Shown: in pieces, positions 1 through 7,910 of the stretch
How positions within the stretch are numbered: position 1 is the stretch's first letter
Layout of the letters: every line of letters starts with the position of its first letter
Assembly (NCBI GenBank): GCA_028287305.1
Contig: JAQBPX010000015.1
Span: 248,001 to 312,000, forward strand
Length of the DNA stretch: 64,000 bases
DNA from: Gemmatimonadota bacterium
GTDB lineage: Bacteria > Gemmatimonadota > Gemmatimonadetes > Gemmatimonadales > Gemmatimonadaceae
Direction of reading: 5' to 3'
Translations under genes and position numbers: made by a program
Notes under the pieces: model-generated
Databases searched by the model: none
The model's input: only the letters and a program-made list of their open reading frames with translations
What the model was told of the DNA's origin: nothing

Positions 1-2142
1 TACGCCCGCACCGCGCACGACCTGTTCTTCGCGCAGGGTTTCGTGGCCGCGCAGGACCGCCTCTTCCAGATGGAGATGTGGCGCCGCAATGGCGAGGGAC
101 GACTGGCCGAGGTGCTCGGCCCCGGCTACGTGGAGCGCGACCGCTTCGCGCGACTGATGCGCTATCGCGGCGACATGAACGCCGAATGGGCCGCGTATTC
201 ACCCGATGCGCGCGAGATCTCCCGCGCGTTCACCAGCGGGGTGAACGCGTGGATTCGCCAGGTGCGAGAGCGGCCGCCGATCGAGTTCGCGCTGCTCGGC
301 GTCGCGCCGGACGAATGGGACGAGACCGTTCCACTCAACCGCCTGGCCGCGCTCGCGATGACCGGCAACGCGGATTACGAGGCGATGCGCGCGCAGCTCG
401 TCACGATGGTCGGCCCGAAGCGCGCGGGTGAGCTGTGGCCCACCATCCCGCATCGCGAGCTGGATCCGGTCCCCGGCCTCGACCTGGCCGGCATCAACAT
501 CTTCTCGGTGGGCGCTTACTCCTTCGCGGTCGGCGGCATCGGCTACCCGAAGGTGGTGGGATCGAACAACTGGGTGGTGAGCGGCGCGAAGTCGGAGACC
601 GGCAAGCCGATCCTCGCGAACGATCCGCATCGCACGATCAAGAATCCGTCGCTCCGCTACCTCACGCACCTCGTGGGGCCGGGCTGGAACGTGATCGGCT
701 CCGGAGAGCCCGCAGTCCCTGGAGTGGCCGTGGGGCACAACGAGCGCGTGGCGTTCGGGCTCACGATCGTGGGCATGGACCAGCAGGATCTCTATGTGGA
801 GCGCGTGGCCGCGTGCCCGAGCGCGGTCCAGCGCCCGGGCGACCAGTCGGCGCGCTGCAGCTGGTTCAATGGGCGCTGGACGCCGCTGCGCACCATCATC
901 GACACCATACGCGTGCGGAATGCGGAGCCGCGCGTGGTGCGACTCGAGTTCACGTCGCATGGCCCGCTGGTCGCCCTGGACCCGAAGCGCAACCGCGCCT
1001 TCGCGCTCCGCTTCGTGGGCAGCGAGCCGGGCACAGCGGGGTACCTCGCGCAGCTCTCGCTCGACCGCGCGCATGACTGGCCCAGCTTCCAGCGCGCGGC
1101 CGCGCGCTGGAAGCTGCCCACCGAGAACCTCATCTACGCGGACGTGGACGGAAACATCGGCTGGGCAGCGAGTGGCCTGATGCCGAAGCGCTCGTGGTCC
1201 GGCTTGCTCCCCGTGCCGGGCGACGGGCGCTTCGAGTGGAGCGGCTTCCGCGATGCGAGCGAACTGCCGTCGAGCTACAATCCGCGCTCCGGATTCATCG
1301 CCACGGCGAACAACGACATCCGGCCGAAGGGCTACGCGCCGGCGCTCAACTTCGACTTCGCAACGCCCTTCCGCGTGCAGCGCATCACCGAGGTGCTGCA
1401 GTCGCGGAAGAAGTTCAGCGTCGCGGACTTCATGAAGCTGCAGCACGACGAGCTCTCCATCCCCGCGCGCACGCTGGTCCCGCTGCTCCTTGCGGCCGCC
1501 CGGCGCAACGGCAGCGCCCGCGATCGCGAGTCCATCGGCGCGCTGTCGCGCTGGAACTACGTGATGAGCCAGGACTCGGCCGCCCCCGCGATCTTCGAGG
1601 CGTGGTCGACCTCGATGGGCCACCGCATGCTCGCCGCCCTCGCGCGCGACACGATCGCGGCATTCGTGGAGGAGCTGAATGTCTCCGAGTGGGCGCAGAT
1701 GCTGGGCGAGGTGAAGCTCGCGGGACGTGACTCCCTGATGCTTGCCGCGCTCACCGACGCCGACAACTTCCTGGTGAGCAAGCTCGGCGCTGATCGCAGC
1801 GCCTGGCGCTGGGGAGCGATTCACCGCGCGAGCTTTCCCCATGCGATTGCGAGCGCCTTCGACCCGCCGTCCGTGGCGCGCGGCGGAAATGCGAACACCG
1901 TGAACTCGACATCGGGCGCGAACTACCAGCAGAGCGATGGCGCGAGCTATCGCGAGATCATCGATGTCGGCAACTGGGATCGCTCGGTGGCCACGAGCGT
2001 GCCGGGACAATCCGGCCAGCCCGCGAGCGAATTTTACGCCAACCTGCTCCCGCTCTGGGCACGCGGCGAATACTTCCCGCTGCCGTTCACGCGCGCGGCG
2101 GTCGAGAAGGCCACCGCGCACCGGCTCGTGCTCACGCCATGA
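1..2142 (+). CDS. Penicillin acylase family (Ntn-hydrolase) protein, 5' truncated
   Basis: The reading frame is open from base 1, so the true start lies left of the window; the in-frame GTG at 43 is unlikely to be the start because family-like sequence (AHDLFFAQGFVAAQDRLFQ) precedes it. Penicillin acylases hydrolyse amides such as beta-lactam side chains or N-acyl homoserine lactones after autocatalytic cleavage of a precursor. The new N-terminal serine is the nucleophile; here it is the Ser at 562-564 in SNNWVVSG, followed by the family motif ANDPH. The C-terminal part has the conserved GGNANTVN and G-Y-R-I/D-GNWD-S patterns. Its stop overlaps the start of the Rieske oxygenase gene by ATGA, implying co-translation. 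Substrate is unknown. Family is secure; the signal peptide and spacer start are not visible. Confidence 0.93.
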   Translation, partial: YARTAHDLFFAQGFVAAQDRLFQMEMWRRNGEGRLAEVLGPGYVERDRFARLMRYRGDMNAEWAAYSPDAREISRAFTSGVNAWIRQVRERPPIEFALLGVAPDEWDETVPLNRLAALAMTGNADYEAMRAQLVTMVGPKRAGELWPTIPHRELDPVPGLDLAGINIFSVGAYSFAVGGIGYPKVVGSNNWVVSGAKSETGKPILANDPHRTIKNPSLRYLTHLVGPGWNVIGSGEPAVPGVAVGHNERVAFGLTIVGMDQQDLYVERVAACPSAVQRPGDQSARCSWFNGRWTPLRTIIDTIRVRNAEPRVVRLEFTSHGPLVALDPKRNRAFALRFVGSEPGTAGYLAQLSLDRAHDWPSFQRAAARWKLPTENLIYADVDGNIGWAASGLMPKRSWSGLLPVPGDGRFEWSGFRDASELPSSYNPRSGFIATANNDIRPKGYAPALNFDFATPFRVQRITEVLQSRKKFSVADFMKLQHDELSIPARTLVPLLLAAARRNGSARDRESIGALSRWNYVMSQDSAAPAIFEAWSTSMGHRMLAALARDTIAAFVEELNVSEWAQMLGEVKLAGRDSLMLAALTDADNFLVSKLGADRSAWRWGAIHRASFPHAIASAFDPPSVARGGNANTVNSTSGANYQQSDGASYREIIDVGNWDRSVATSVPGQSGQPASEFYANLLPLWARGEYFPLPFTRAAVEKATAHRLVLTP

Positions 2143-3218
2143 GCCTGGTCTTTCCCTTCGACCCGAACATCGCGCGCGCTTCCACCATCCCGGCGCGGCT
2201 CTACAACGACCCCGTGTACCTCGAGCTGGAGCGCGAGCGCGTGTTCGCGCACAGCTGGCAGCTGGTGGCGCGAACCGGCCAGCTGCAGCAAGCCGGCGAC
2301 TACGTCACGGTCGAGGTCGGGAACGACTCGGTAGTGGTGCTGCACGACGGCACGACGTTGCGCGCGTTCCACAACGTGTGCCTCCACCGCGCGGGTCCGG
2401 TGGCGCAGGGTTGCGGGCGTCGCAAGACCATGCAGTGTCGCTATCACGGCTGGACGTATTCGCTCGATGGCGCGCTGCTGCGCGCGCCCGAGATGGAGGC
2501 GACGGAGAACTTCCGCCCTGATGAGATGCACCTCGCGCCGGTGGCGGTGGCCACGTGGGGGCCGCTCGTGTTCGTGAACCTGGACGGCAAGGCGCCCGCG
2601 CTCGCCGACATGCTCGAGGACGTGCCGGCGCGCACCGCGCCCTTCCACTGCGAGCAGATGCAGTGGGTGATGCGCAAGGAGTACGAGCTGGCGTGCAACT
2701 GGAAGGTGTACGTCGACAACTTCCTCGAGGGCTACCACCTGCCCGTCGTGCATCCCGGGTTGCACAAGGAGCTCGACTACGACTCCTACCGCGTGGAGCC
2801 CCGTCGCTACATGAGCTACCAGCACGCGCCCATCCGGGCGGGGCATGGGGCCGAACGGCAGTACACGCCTGCGTCGCAATCGCCCGCCGAGGCGCTGTAC
2901 GTCTGGCTCTTTCCCAACGTGATGCTCAACATCTACATGGGACAGATGCAGACCAACGTGGTGATCCCCATCGCGCACGACCGCACGAGAGTCGTGTTCG
3001 AATGGTACGCCACGGAGCCCCCGGCCGATCCCGCCACGGACCCCGCGTGGAGCCGCCTGGTGGCGTTCAGCGACGAGATCCAGGCCGAGGACATCGAGAT
3101 CTGCGAGGCGGTGCAACGAAACCTGCGCTCGCGCGTCTATGATCGCGGCCGCTATTCAGCGGCGCGCGAGAACGGGGTGCACCATTTTCACTCCCTGCTC
3201 CACGAGTTCCTGACCTGA
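2139..3218 (+). CDS. Rieske-type aromatic ring-hydroxylating oxygenase, alpha subunit
   Basis: 359 residues. The N-terminal half carries a Rieske [2Fe-2S] domain with Cys81-X-His83 and Cys100-X2-His103. The C-terminal half has the mononuclear iron site: NWKVYVDNFLEGYH gives His200, His205 follows in VVHP, and the third acidic ligand is expected near QAEDIEICEAVQ at the C-terminal end. Length and motifs fit single-component alpha subunits of the choline/carnitine monooxygenase and phenylpropionate dioxygenase group, which take electrons from a separate reductase. No reductase or ferredoxin partner lies next to it. It starts on ATG within the stop codon of the acylase gene, so both are probably one transcript; a pathway in which an amide is cleaved and the product is hydroxylated or demethylated is conceivable but inferred. 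Confidence 0.93.
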   Translation: MSLVFPFDPNIARASTIPARLYNDPVYLELERERVFAHSWQLVARTGQLQQAGDYVTVEVGNDSVVVLHDGTTLRAFHNVCLHRAGPVAQGCGRRKTMQCRYHGWTYSLDGALLRAPEMEATENFRPDEMHLAPVAVATWGPLVFVNLDGKAPALADMLEDVPARTAPFHCEQMQWVMRKEYELACNWKVYVDNFLEGYHLPVVHPGLHKELDYDSYRVEPRRYMSYQHAPIRAGHGAERQYTPASQSPAEALYVWLFPNVMLNIYMGQMQTNVVIPIAHDRTRVVFEWYATEPPADPATDPAWSRLVAFSDEIQAEDIEICEAVQRNLRSRVYDRGRYSAARENGVHHFHSLLHEFLT

Positions 3219-3261
3219 CGCCGGGTCGGCTCGCCCAGACCGCCGACTGCCGCGCGCCCGC

Positions 3262-5535
3262 ATGTCTCGCCGCCTCCACGCCCTCTCCGTAGTCCTCGTG
3301 CTCGCCCTGGGCGCGCTCGTGGGCGTGCGCTGGGCGCTGGGCTCGGCGCCCGGCGCGGTCACGATCGCGATGCTGGCCGTGCTGGCCCTCGGCACGGCGG
3401 CGTGGTCGCTGTTCCTGGTGAGGAACGCGTTCCGCAACGCCGACGCACTCGCTTCGCACATTGCCGAGCAGCGCCTGCTCTCGCAGACGCTGGAGCAGCA
3501 GGTGGCCGTGCACTCCGAGGCGCTGGACGATGCGCAGCGCGTGTTGCAGCGCATGTGGCGGCTGGGCCAGCAGATCGCCGGTGAGCTGAACGCGCAGCGC
3601 GTGCTCGACCGGTTCCTCGAGGCGGTGGTGGACGTCGCCCAGGCGGATGGTGGAGCGGTGGGACTCGTAGGAGACGACGGGCGCATCCGGATCGTGGGCG
3701 CATCCGGCGACGGAGCGCTGATGGTGGGCCACCACATCCCGGTGGGCGAGTCGGTGATGGGACGCGTGGTGCGGGTCGGCGCGCGATGGGTGACGGAGGA
3801 CGCTCAGCTGCATCGCCATGACCTCTACGAGGGCGTGTTCGGCCTCATGACGCAGCCGACCCATGGCATGGCGATCATGCCGGTGTCCCGCCGTGGCGAG
3901 CGAATCGGTGCTGTGGCCCTCTTCGCGCGCGAGCAGCGGGTATTCTCGCCGCAGGTGCTCGAGCGCGTGGAGGCAATGGCCGACCTGCTGGCCGTGGCGC
4001 TCGAGAACGCGGAGCTGGTGGACACGATGCGCCAGACCGAGTGGCGCTTCCGCACGCTCTTTCGCGCGGCGCCCGACGTGGTGCTCACCATCCTCTCGAG
4101 CGGGCGCATTCGCGAGGTGAATGATGCGGCGCGCGAGGTGTTCGGGGTGGACCCCATCCAGCTCGTGGGGCGCACGCTGGCCGACCTGGCGCTGCCCGCG
4201 GATCGCGAGGCGCTCGAGGAGACGCTGCGCGAGGCGTTTGCCGGTCGCGCGGGGCGCGCCGAGGTGCGCATGGCCATCGAGGGCGACGCGAGCGTGAAGC
4301 GCGTGGTGAGCTTCGCGGCCAGCCGCCTGCCCCAGGCGGACCCGCCGACGCTGCTGCTCGTGGGGCGCGACGTGACCACCGAGCGCGAGATGCGCATGCG
4401 GCTGATGGAGTCCGACCGCCTTGCCGCGGTCGGCGAGCTGGTGGCCGGCGTGGCGCACGAGGTGAACAACCCGCTCTCCAGCATCAGCGCCTTCGCGCAG
4501 CTCCTGCTGCGCGACGAGGGGCTCAACGCCACGCAGCGCGACTCGCTCGAGGTGATCCGTTCCGAGACGCAGCGCGCCAGCCAGGTGGTGAAGGACCTGC
4601 TCGCCTTCGCGCGCCGCAGCGAGCCGCAGCAGGAGTCACTCGACCTCAACCTGGTGCTCACGCGCTCGCTCAAGATGCGCGGCTACCAGCTCGACGCCGC
4701 CGACGTGAAGGTGGAGCTCGAGCTCGCGGATCGGCTGCCGGCTGTCGTCGGCGACGGCCGCCAGCTCCAGCAGGTCTGCCTCAACCTGCTCACCAACGCG
4801 GTGCAGGCCATGGAGGGGCGCGGCATCGGCACGCTCGTGATCCGCACGCGCGCGGAGGGCGACCAGGTGCTCCTCGAGATGCGCGACACGGGGCCGGGCA
4901 TCTCGGACGAGGTGCGCGCGCGCGTGTTCGAGCCCTTCTTCACCACCAAGCCCGAGGGCGAGGGCACGGGGCTGGGCCTCAGCGTGAGCTACGGCATCAT
5001 CGCGGCGCACGGGGGCACGATCGCGGTGGCGGAGACGTCGTCGGCCGGCACCACATTCCGGGTCACCCTGCCGGCGGGCGAGGCACCGGCCAGCCAGCGC
5101 ACGCAGCGCGACTCCGGGCAGATCGTGCTGCGCTCACCGCTCTCGGGGCTGCGGTTGCTGTTCGTGGACGACGAGCCGGCGCTGCGCGCGAGCATGCAGA
5201 AGTACGGAAAGATTCGCGGCTTCGACGTGGTCACCGCGAACGATGGCGCGTCGGCGCTGGCGGTGCTCGAGGAAACGGGCGTGGACGTGATCGTTTGCGA
5301 CCTGCGGATGCCGGGAATGGACGGGCCCACCTTTCACGAGGCGCTGCGGCGCACGCGTCCCGGGCTCGCGGCCCGCACGGTGTTCATCACCGGCGACGTG
5401 GTGAGCGCCGCGACGCGCGGCATCGTGCGCCAGCCGATCGTGACGAAGCCCTTCGCCTTCGAGCGGCTGGAGGAGGCGATGGTCGGTGTGCTGCGAGGGC
5501 GCGCCTATGCGTCGCCCTCGGTGATCACTGCCTGA
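3262..5535 (+). CDS. Hybrid sensor histidine kinase (TM-GAF-PAS-HisKA-HATPase-REC)
   Basis: 757 residues. Two hydrophobic segments lie within residues 5-55, followed by a short coiled-coil-like stretch. A GAF domain spans roughly 110-245 and a PAS domain roughly 250-370 (FRAAPDVVLTILSSGRIREVN). The HisKA segment has the phospho-acceptor His399 in VAHEVNNPLSS. The ATPase domain shows the N box LNLLTNAVQAM, G1 DTGPGI and G2 GTGLGLSVSYG. A C-terminal receiver domain (about 635-745) has Asp680 in VCDLRMPGMDG. With HisKA and REC in one chain and no output domain or neighbouring regulator, it needs a separate phosphotransfer partner. It starts 43 bases after the oxygenase gene and converges with the M48 gene, overlapping it by 11 bases. 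The signal is unknown. Confidence 0.95.
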   Translation: MSRRLHALSVVLVLALGALVGVRWALGSAPGAVTIAMLAVLALGTAAWSLFLVRNAFRNADALASHIAEQRLLSQTLEQQVAVHSEALDDAQRVLQRMWRLGQQIAGELNAQRVLDRFLEAVVDVAQADGGAVGLVGDDGRIRIVGASGDGALMVGHHIPVGESVMGRVVRVGARWVTEDAQLHRHDLYEGVFGLMTQPTHGMAIMPVSRRGERIGAVALFAREQRVFSPQVLERVEAMADLLAVALENAELVDTMRQTEWRFRTLFRAAPDVVLTILSSGRIREVNDAAREVFGVDPIQLVGRTLADLALPADREALEETLREAFAGRAGRAEVRMAIEGDASVKRVVSFAASRLPQADPPTLLLVGRDVTTEREMRMRLMESDRLAAVGELVAGVAHEVNNPLSSISAFAQLLLRDEGLNATQRDSLEVIRSETQRASQVVKDLLAFARRSEPQQESLDLNLVLTRSLKMRGYQLDAADVKVELELADRLPAVVGDGRQLQQVCLNLLTNAVQAMEGRGIGTLVIRTRAEGDQVLLEMRDTGPGISDEVRARVFEPFFTTKPEGEGTGLGLSVSYGIIAAHGGTIAVAETSSAGTTFRVTLPAGEAPASQRTQRDSGQIVLRSPLSGLRLLFVDDEPALRASMQKYGKIRGFDVVTANDGASALAVLEETGVDVIVCDLRMPGMDGPTFHEALRRTRPGLAARTVFITGDVVSAATRGIVRQPIVTKPFAFERLEEAMVGVLRGRAYASPSVITA

Positions 5536-6370
5536 GGTAGCGCAGCACGCCGGCCTGGAACCGGTCGGCCCCGCGGTCGCTGCCCTTCGCGCCCGTCTGC
5601 TGGATCTCGGCGGTGATCTGGGCCAGGCGATTGTCGGGATTCGGGTGGGTGCTGAAGAATTCGGGCTGGCGTGAGCCGCCGGACTGCGATGCCAGGATCT
5701 TCATGAGGTCAGCCATGCCGTTCGGGTCGTAGCTCGCCTCGCTCATGAGCCGCACGCCGAGCGCATCGGCCTCGAGCTCGTCCTGGCGGCCGAATCGCAT
5801 GGACACCAGCTGCCCGATCGCGGCGGCGATCGCCGCGTTCCTGGCGGAGCCGGGGTTGTTCGGGTCGTAGGTGGCGATGGCGGCGGCGCCCGAGAGCGAC
5901 TGCGTGAGCTGCTGCTTGGAGAGCTGCTCCGCGCCATGGCGCGCGATGACGTGACCGACCTCGTGGCCGAGCACGCCGGCGAGCTCGGACTCGTCCTTCA
6001 GGTTGCGCAGGAGGCCGAGGGTGATGGACACCTCGCCGCCCGGGAGGGCGAACGCGTTGATGGTCTGCGGGTCGGCGAGCACGTGAAAGTGGTACTGGTA
6101 CGGCCCCTTGGCGGCGTCGCTCTGGGCGACCACGCGATTGCCGACGGACGTGACGTAGGCGGAGATCTGCGGGTGGTCGATCTCGCCGCCGTACTGGGCA
6201 GCCATCTCGGGATAGGCCTGCAGTCCCAGCGCCTGCTCCTGGTCCACGGACATGGCGACGTGCTGCACCTCACCCGTGACCGTGTTGGTCGAGCGCTGGG
6301 AGAAGTACGTCAGGAGGCCGCCAATGGCGACGATGATGGCCATCATGAGGCGTCCGCCCGAACCGCGCAT
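5525..6370 (-). CDS. M48 family zinc metalloprotease
   Basis: 281 residues from ATG at 6370, chosen because GGAG sits about 8 bases upstream on the minus strand; a longer reading exists to 6418. An N-terminal hydrophobic segment (MMAIIVAIGGLLTYF) serves as signal peptide or anchor. The gluzincin motif HEVGH (with IARH after it) binds zinc, and the downstream ELEAD supplies the third ligand. The C-terminal STHPNPDNRLAQI motif is typical of periplasmic M48 proteases of the BepA/LoiP type, which degrade misfolded envelope proteins. The gene is monocistronic and tail-to-tail with the histidine kinase. Confidence 0.93.
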   Translation of the reverse strand: MRGSGGRLMMAIIVAIGGLLTYFSQRSTNTVTGEVQHVAMSVDQEQALGLQAYPEMAAQYGGEIDHPQISAYVTSVGNRVVAQSDAAKGPYQYHFHVLADPQTINAFALPGGEVSITLGLLRNLKDESELAGVLGHEVGHVIARHGAEQLSKQQLTQSLSGAAAIATYDPNNPGSARNAAIAAAIGQLVSMRFGRQDELEADALGVRLMSEASYDPNGMADLMKILASQSGGSRQPEFFSTHPNPDNRLAQITAEIQQTGAKGSDRGADRFQAGVLRYLRQ

Positions 6371-6478
6371 CCGTGAGCTCCGAAGGGGATGAGGCCGGAG
6401 GGGCAACCTGCGTACCACGGCTGGGAACGGTGCCCCAGGTCACTGGCATGCGGACGGTACAATAGCGAACGTTCTGCC

Positions 6479-7000
6479 GTGCCCACCTTCTTTCCGCGCC
6501 AGACCATCCAGTGGCGAGTGGAGGAGCCGCCGGCGTTCCGGCGCCTCTCCCTCTCGCTCGTCGAGATGGCGATGATCACTGGAATCCTGCTGCGGCTGTT
6601 TCGCGCGGTGGCGCTCACGCACGGATCGAACAGCGGCCTCTACCTGGGAGGCACCTTCCTGGTCGCGCTCCTGGTGATGCTCGGGATGGAGACGGCCCAC
6701 CTGGCGAACTTCCCGCTGCACCGATGGACGTGGCGCGCGCCGGCATTCGCGCTGCTCGAGACGGGGGGCGAGATGCTGACGAGCCTCGTCTTGATATGGC
6801 TGCGCCGCGAGCCCATGGGCACCGCGCGCGCCGACTTCCACGACTGGCCCGGCATGGCCGGCCAGGCGCTGCTCGCGCGGGGCCTCATCATCGTGCTCTG
6901 GGCGCTCCTGCTGGCCGGCGTGATCACGCTGGTGCGGCGGACGATGGGCCGGGAGGAGGATGCGGATGAGGAGCCGGTGACGGCGGGAATCGGGAGCTGA
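6479..7000 (+). CDS. Hypothetical membrane protein, about four TM segments
   Basis: About 173 residues if it starts at the GTG at 6479 (VPTFFPRQTIQW). The open frame reaches back to 6389, but those first 30 codons read as low-quality sequence and overlap the region upstream of the M48 gene. A TACAAT hexamer at 6458-6463 may be its -10 box, leaving almost no leader. Hydrophobic segments lie near MAMITGILLRLFRAVAL, YLGGTFLVALLVMLGM, PAFALLETGGEMLTSLVLIW and LIIVLWALLLAGVITLV; the C-terminus is acidic. I do not recognise a family. It is divergent from the M48 gene and upstream of the GroES-like gene. Confidence 0.7.
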   Translation: MPTFFPRQTIQWRVEEPPAFRRLSLSLVEMAMITGILLRLFRAVALTHGSNSGLYLGGTFLVALLVMLGMETAHLANFPLHRWTWRAPAFALLETGGEMLTSLVLIWLRREPMGTARADFHDWPGMAGQALLARGLIIVLWALLLAGVITLVRRTMGREEDADEEPVTAGIGS

Positions 7001-7006
7001 GGAGCT

Positions 7007-7044
7007 GGGGAGCTGAGGCACTGCAGTCCCCATCCCTCAGCCCC
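7007..7044. terminator. GC-rich inverted repeat downstream of membrane protein gene
   Basis: GGGGAGCTGAGG pairs with CCCTCAGCCCC, with one bulged A, across a loop containing ACTGCAGTCCCC. It follows the stop at 7000 by a few bases. There is no T tract, so it is only a terminator candidate; the ACTGCAGTCC core recurs in other gaps of this window. Confidence 0.4.
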
Positions 7045-7067
7045 TGAGCCCCCGATTACCTTTCGTA

Positions 7068-7430
7068 ATGCACCGCAACAACAAGGAACTGCTCGTCGTC
7101 GGCGACCGGGTGCTGGTGAAGGTCGAGGAAGGCGAGGAGCGCACCAACGTCGGGCTGTACCTGCCGCCGACGGCCGTGGACAACCAGGCCGTGCAGGGCG
7201 GGCGCATCGTCGCGACCGGGCCGGGATACCCGATGCCGAGTCCCGACGCGAACGTCGACGAGCCGTGGCGGACGCCGGCGCGCGAGACGCGCTTCCTGCC
7301 CATGCAGGCGCAGCGGGGCGACTACGCACTGTTCTTCCGCAAGGCTGCGGTTGAAATCACTTTCGAGGACGAGCGATTCCTGGTGGTGCCGCAGCAGGCC
7401 ATCCTGGCGCTCGTCAGGGATGATACCTGA
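7068..7430 (+). CDS. GroES/Cpn10-like co-chaperonin variant
   Basis: 120 residues. The core follows the Cpn10 fold: LLVVGDRVLVKVEEGEERTNVGLYLPPTA, a GGRIVATGPG turn, a Y-ALFFRKA strand, then FLVVPQQAILALV. Typical GroES is about 95-100 residues; the extra length is an insertion after VATGPGYP (PSPDANVDEPWRTPARETRF). The mobile loop is recognisable (EERTNVGLYLP). No groEL gene lies next to it, so it may be an accessory co-chaperonin rather than the main GroES. The next gene, a bacilliredoxin, starts 1 base after its stop and should be co-transcribed. Confidence 0.85.
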   Translation: MHRNNKELLVVGDRVLVKVEEGEERTNVGLYLPPTAVDNQAVQGGRIVATGPGYPMPSPDANVDEPWRTPARETRFLPMQAQRGDYALFFRKAAVEITFEDERFLVVPQQAILALVRDDT

Positions 7431-7431
7431 G

Positions 7432-7869
7432 ATGGAACTGCGACAGATGATGTATCCGGAGCCGCTGCTCACGCCGATGCGCGAGGAGCTCACGCGCCTC
7501 GGCCTCGAGGAGCTGCGCACCGTGGACGCGGTGGACACGAAGCTGCGCGATGCGAAGGGTACGTCGCTCGTGGTGGTCAACTCCGTCTGCGGCTGCGCCG
7601 CGCGCAATGCGCGACCGGCCGTGGCGAAGGCGCTCGAGGGCGCCGCGAAGCCCGACCACATGTACACCGTGTTCGCCGGCCAGGACGCCGCCGCTACCGA
7701 CCGCGCCCGCAGCTACTTCACCGGCTACCCGCCCTCGTCGCCCTCGATCGGGCTGCTCAAGGACGGACAGGTGGTGTTCATGCTCGAGCGCTGGCAGATC
7801 GAGGGAAGGCAGTCGTCGGAGATTGCTGCCGACCTGAAGGGCGCGTTGGAGAAGTACTGCGCTGCGTGA
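7432..7869 (+). CDS. BrxA/BrxB family bacilliredoxin
   Basis: 145 residues, starting at ATG 7432 directly after the co-chaperonin stop. The VVNSVCGCAARNARPAV segment has the bacilliredoxin CGC active site within a thioredoxin fold. In Firmicutes these proteins remove bacillithiol from S-bacillithiolated proteins. Most of the protein matches the family: TVFAGQDAAATDRARSYFTGYPPSSPSIGLLKDGQVVFMLER. Coupling to a GroES-like gene suggests a role in protein quality control under oxidative stress, which is inference. Whether this organism makes bacillithiol cannot be seen here. Confidence 0.93.
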   Translation: MELRQMMYPEPLLTPMREELTRLGLEELRTVDAVDTKLRDAKGTSLVVVNSVCGCAARNARPAVAKALEGAAKPDHMYTVFAGQDAAATDRARSYFTGYPPSSPSIGLLKDGQVVFMLERWQIEGRQSSEIAADLKGALEKYCAA

Positions 7870-7874
7870 GTGAT

Positions 7875-7905
7875 GCAGTGGTGCAGCGACTCACTGCACC
7901 ACTGC
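7875..7905. terminator. Bidirectional hairpin between convergent genes
   Basis: A perfect 12-bp stem (GCAGTGGTGCAG with CTGCACCACTGC) and 7-base loop lie between the bacilliredoxin stop at 7869 and the glycosyltransferase stop at 7911. A closely similar hairpin occupies the next convergent gap, at 16512-16549. Confidence 0.6.
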
Positions 7906-7910
7906 AGTCC

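Noticed and set aside
199-2121. 640-codon open frame on the minus strand opposite the acylase gene
   Set aside because: Arg/His/Ala/Gly-rich translation typical of the complement of a high-GC gene; the plus-strand frame has clear family motifs.
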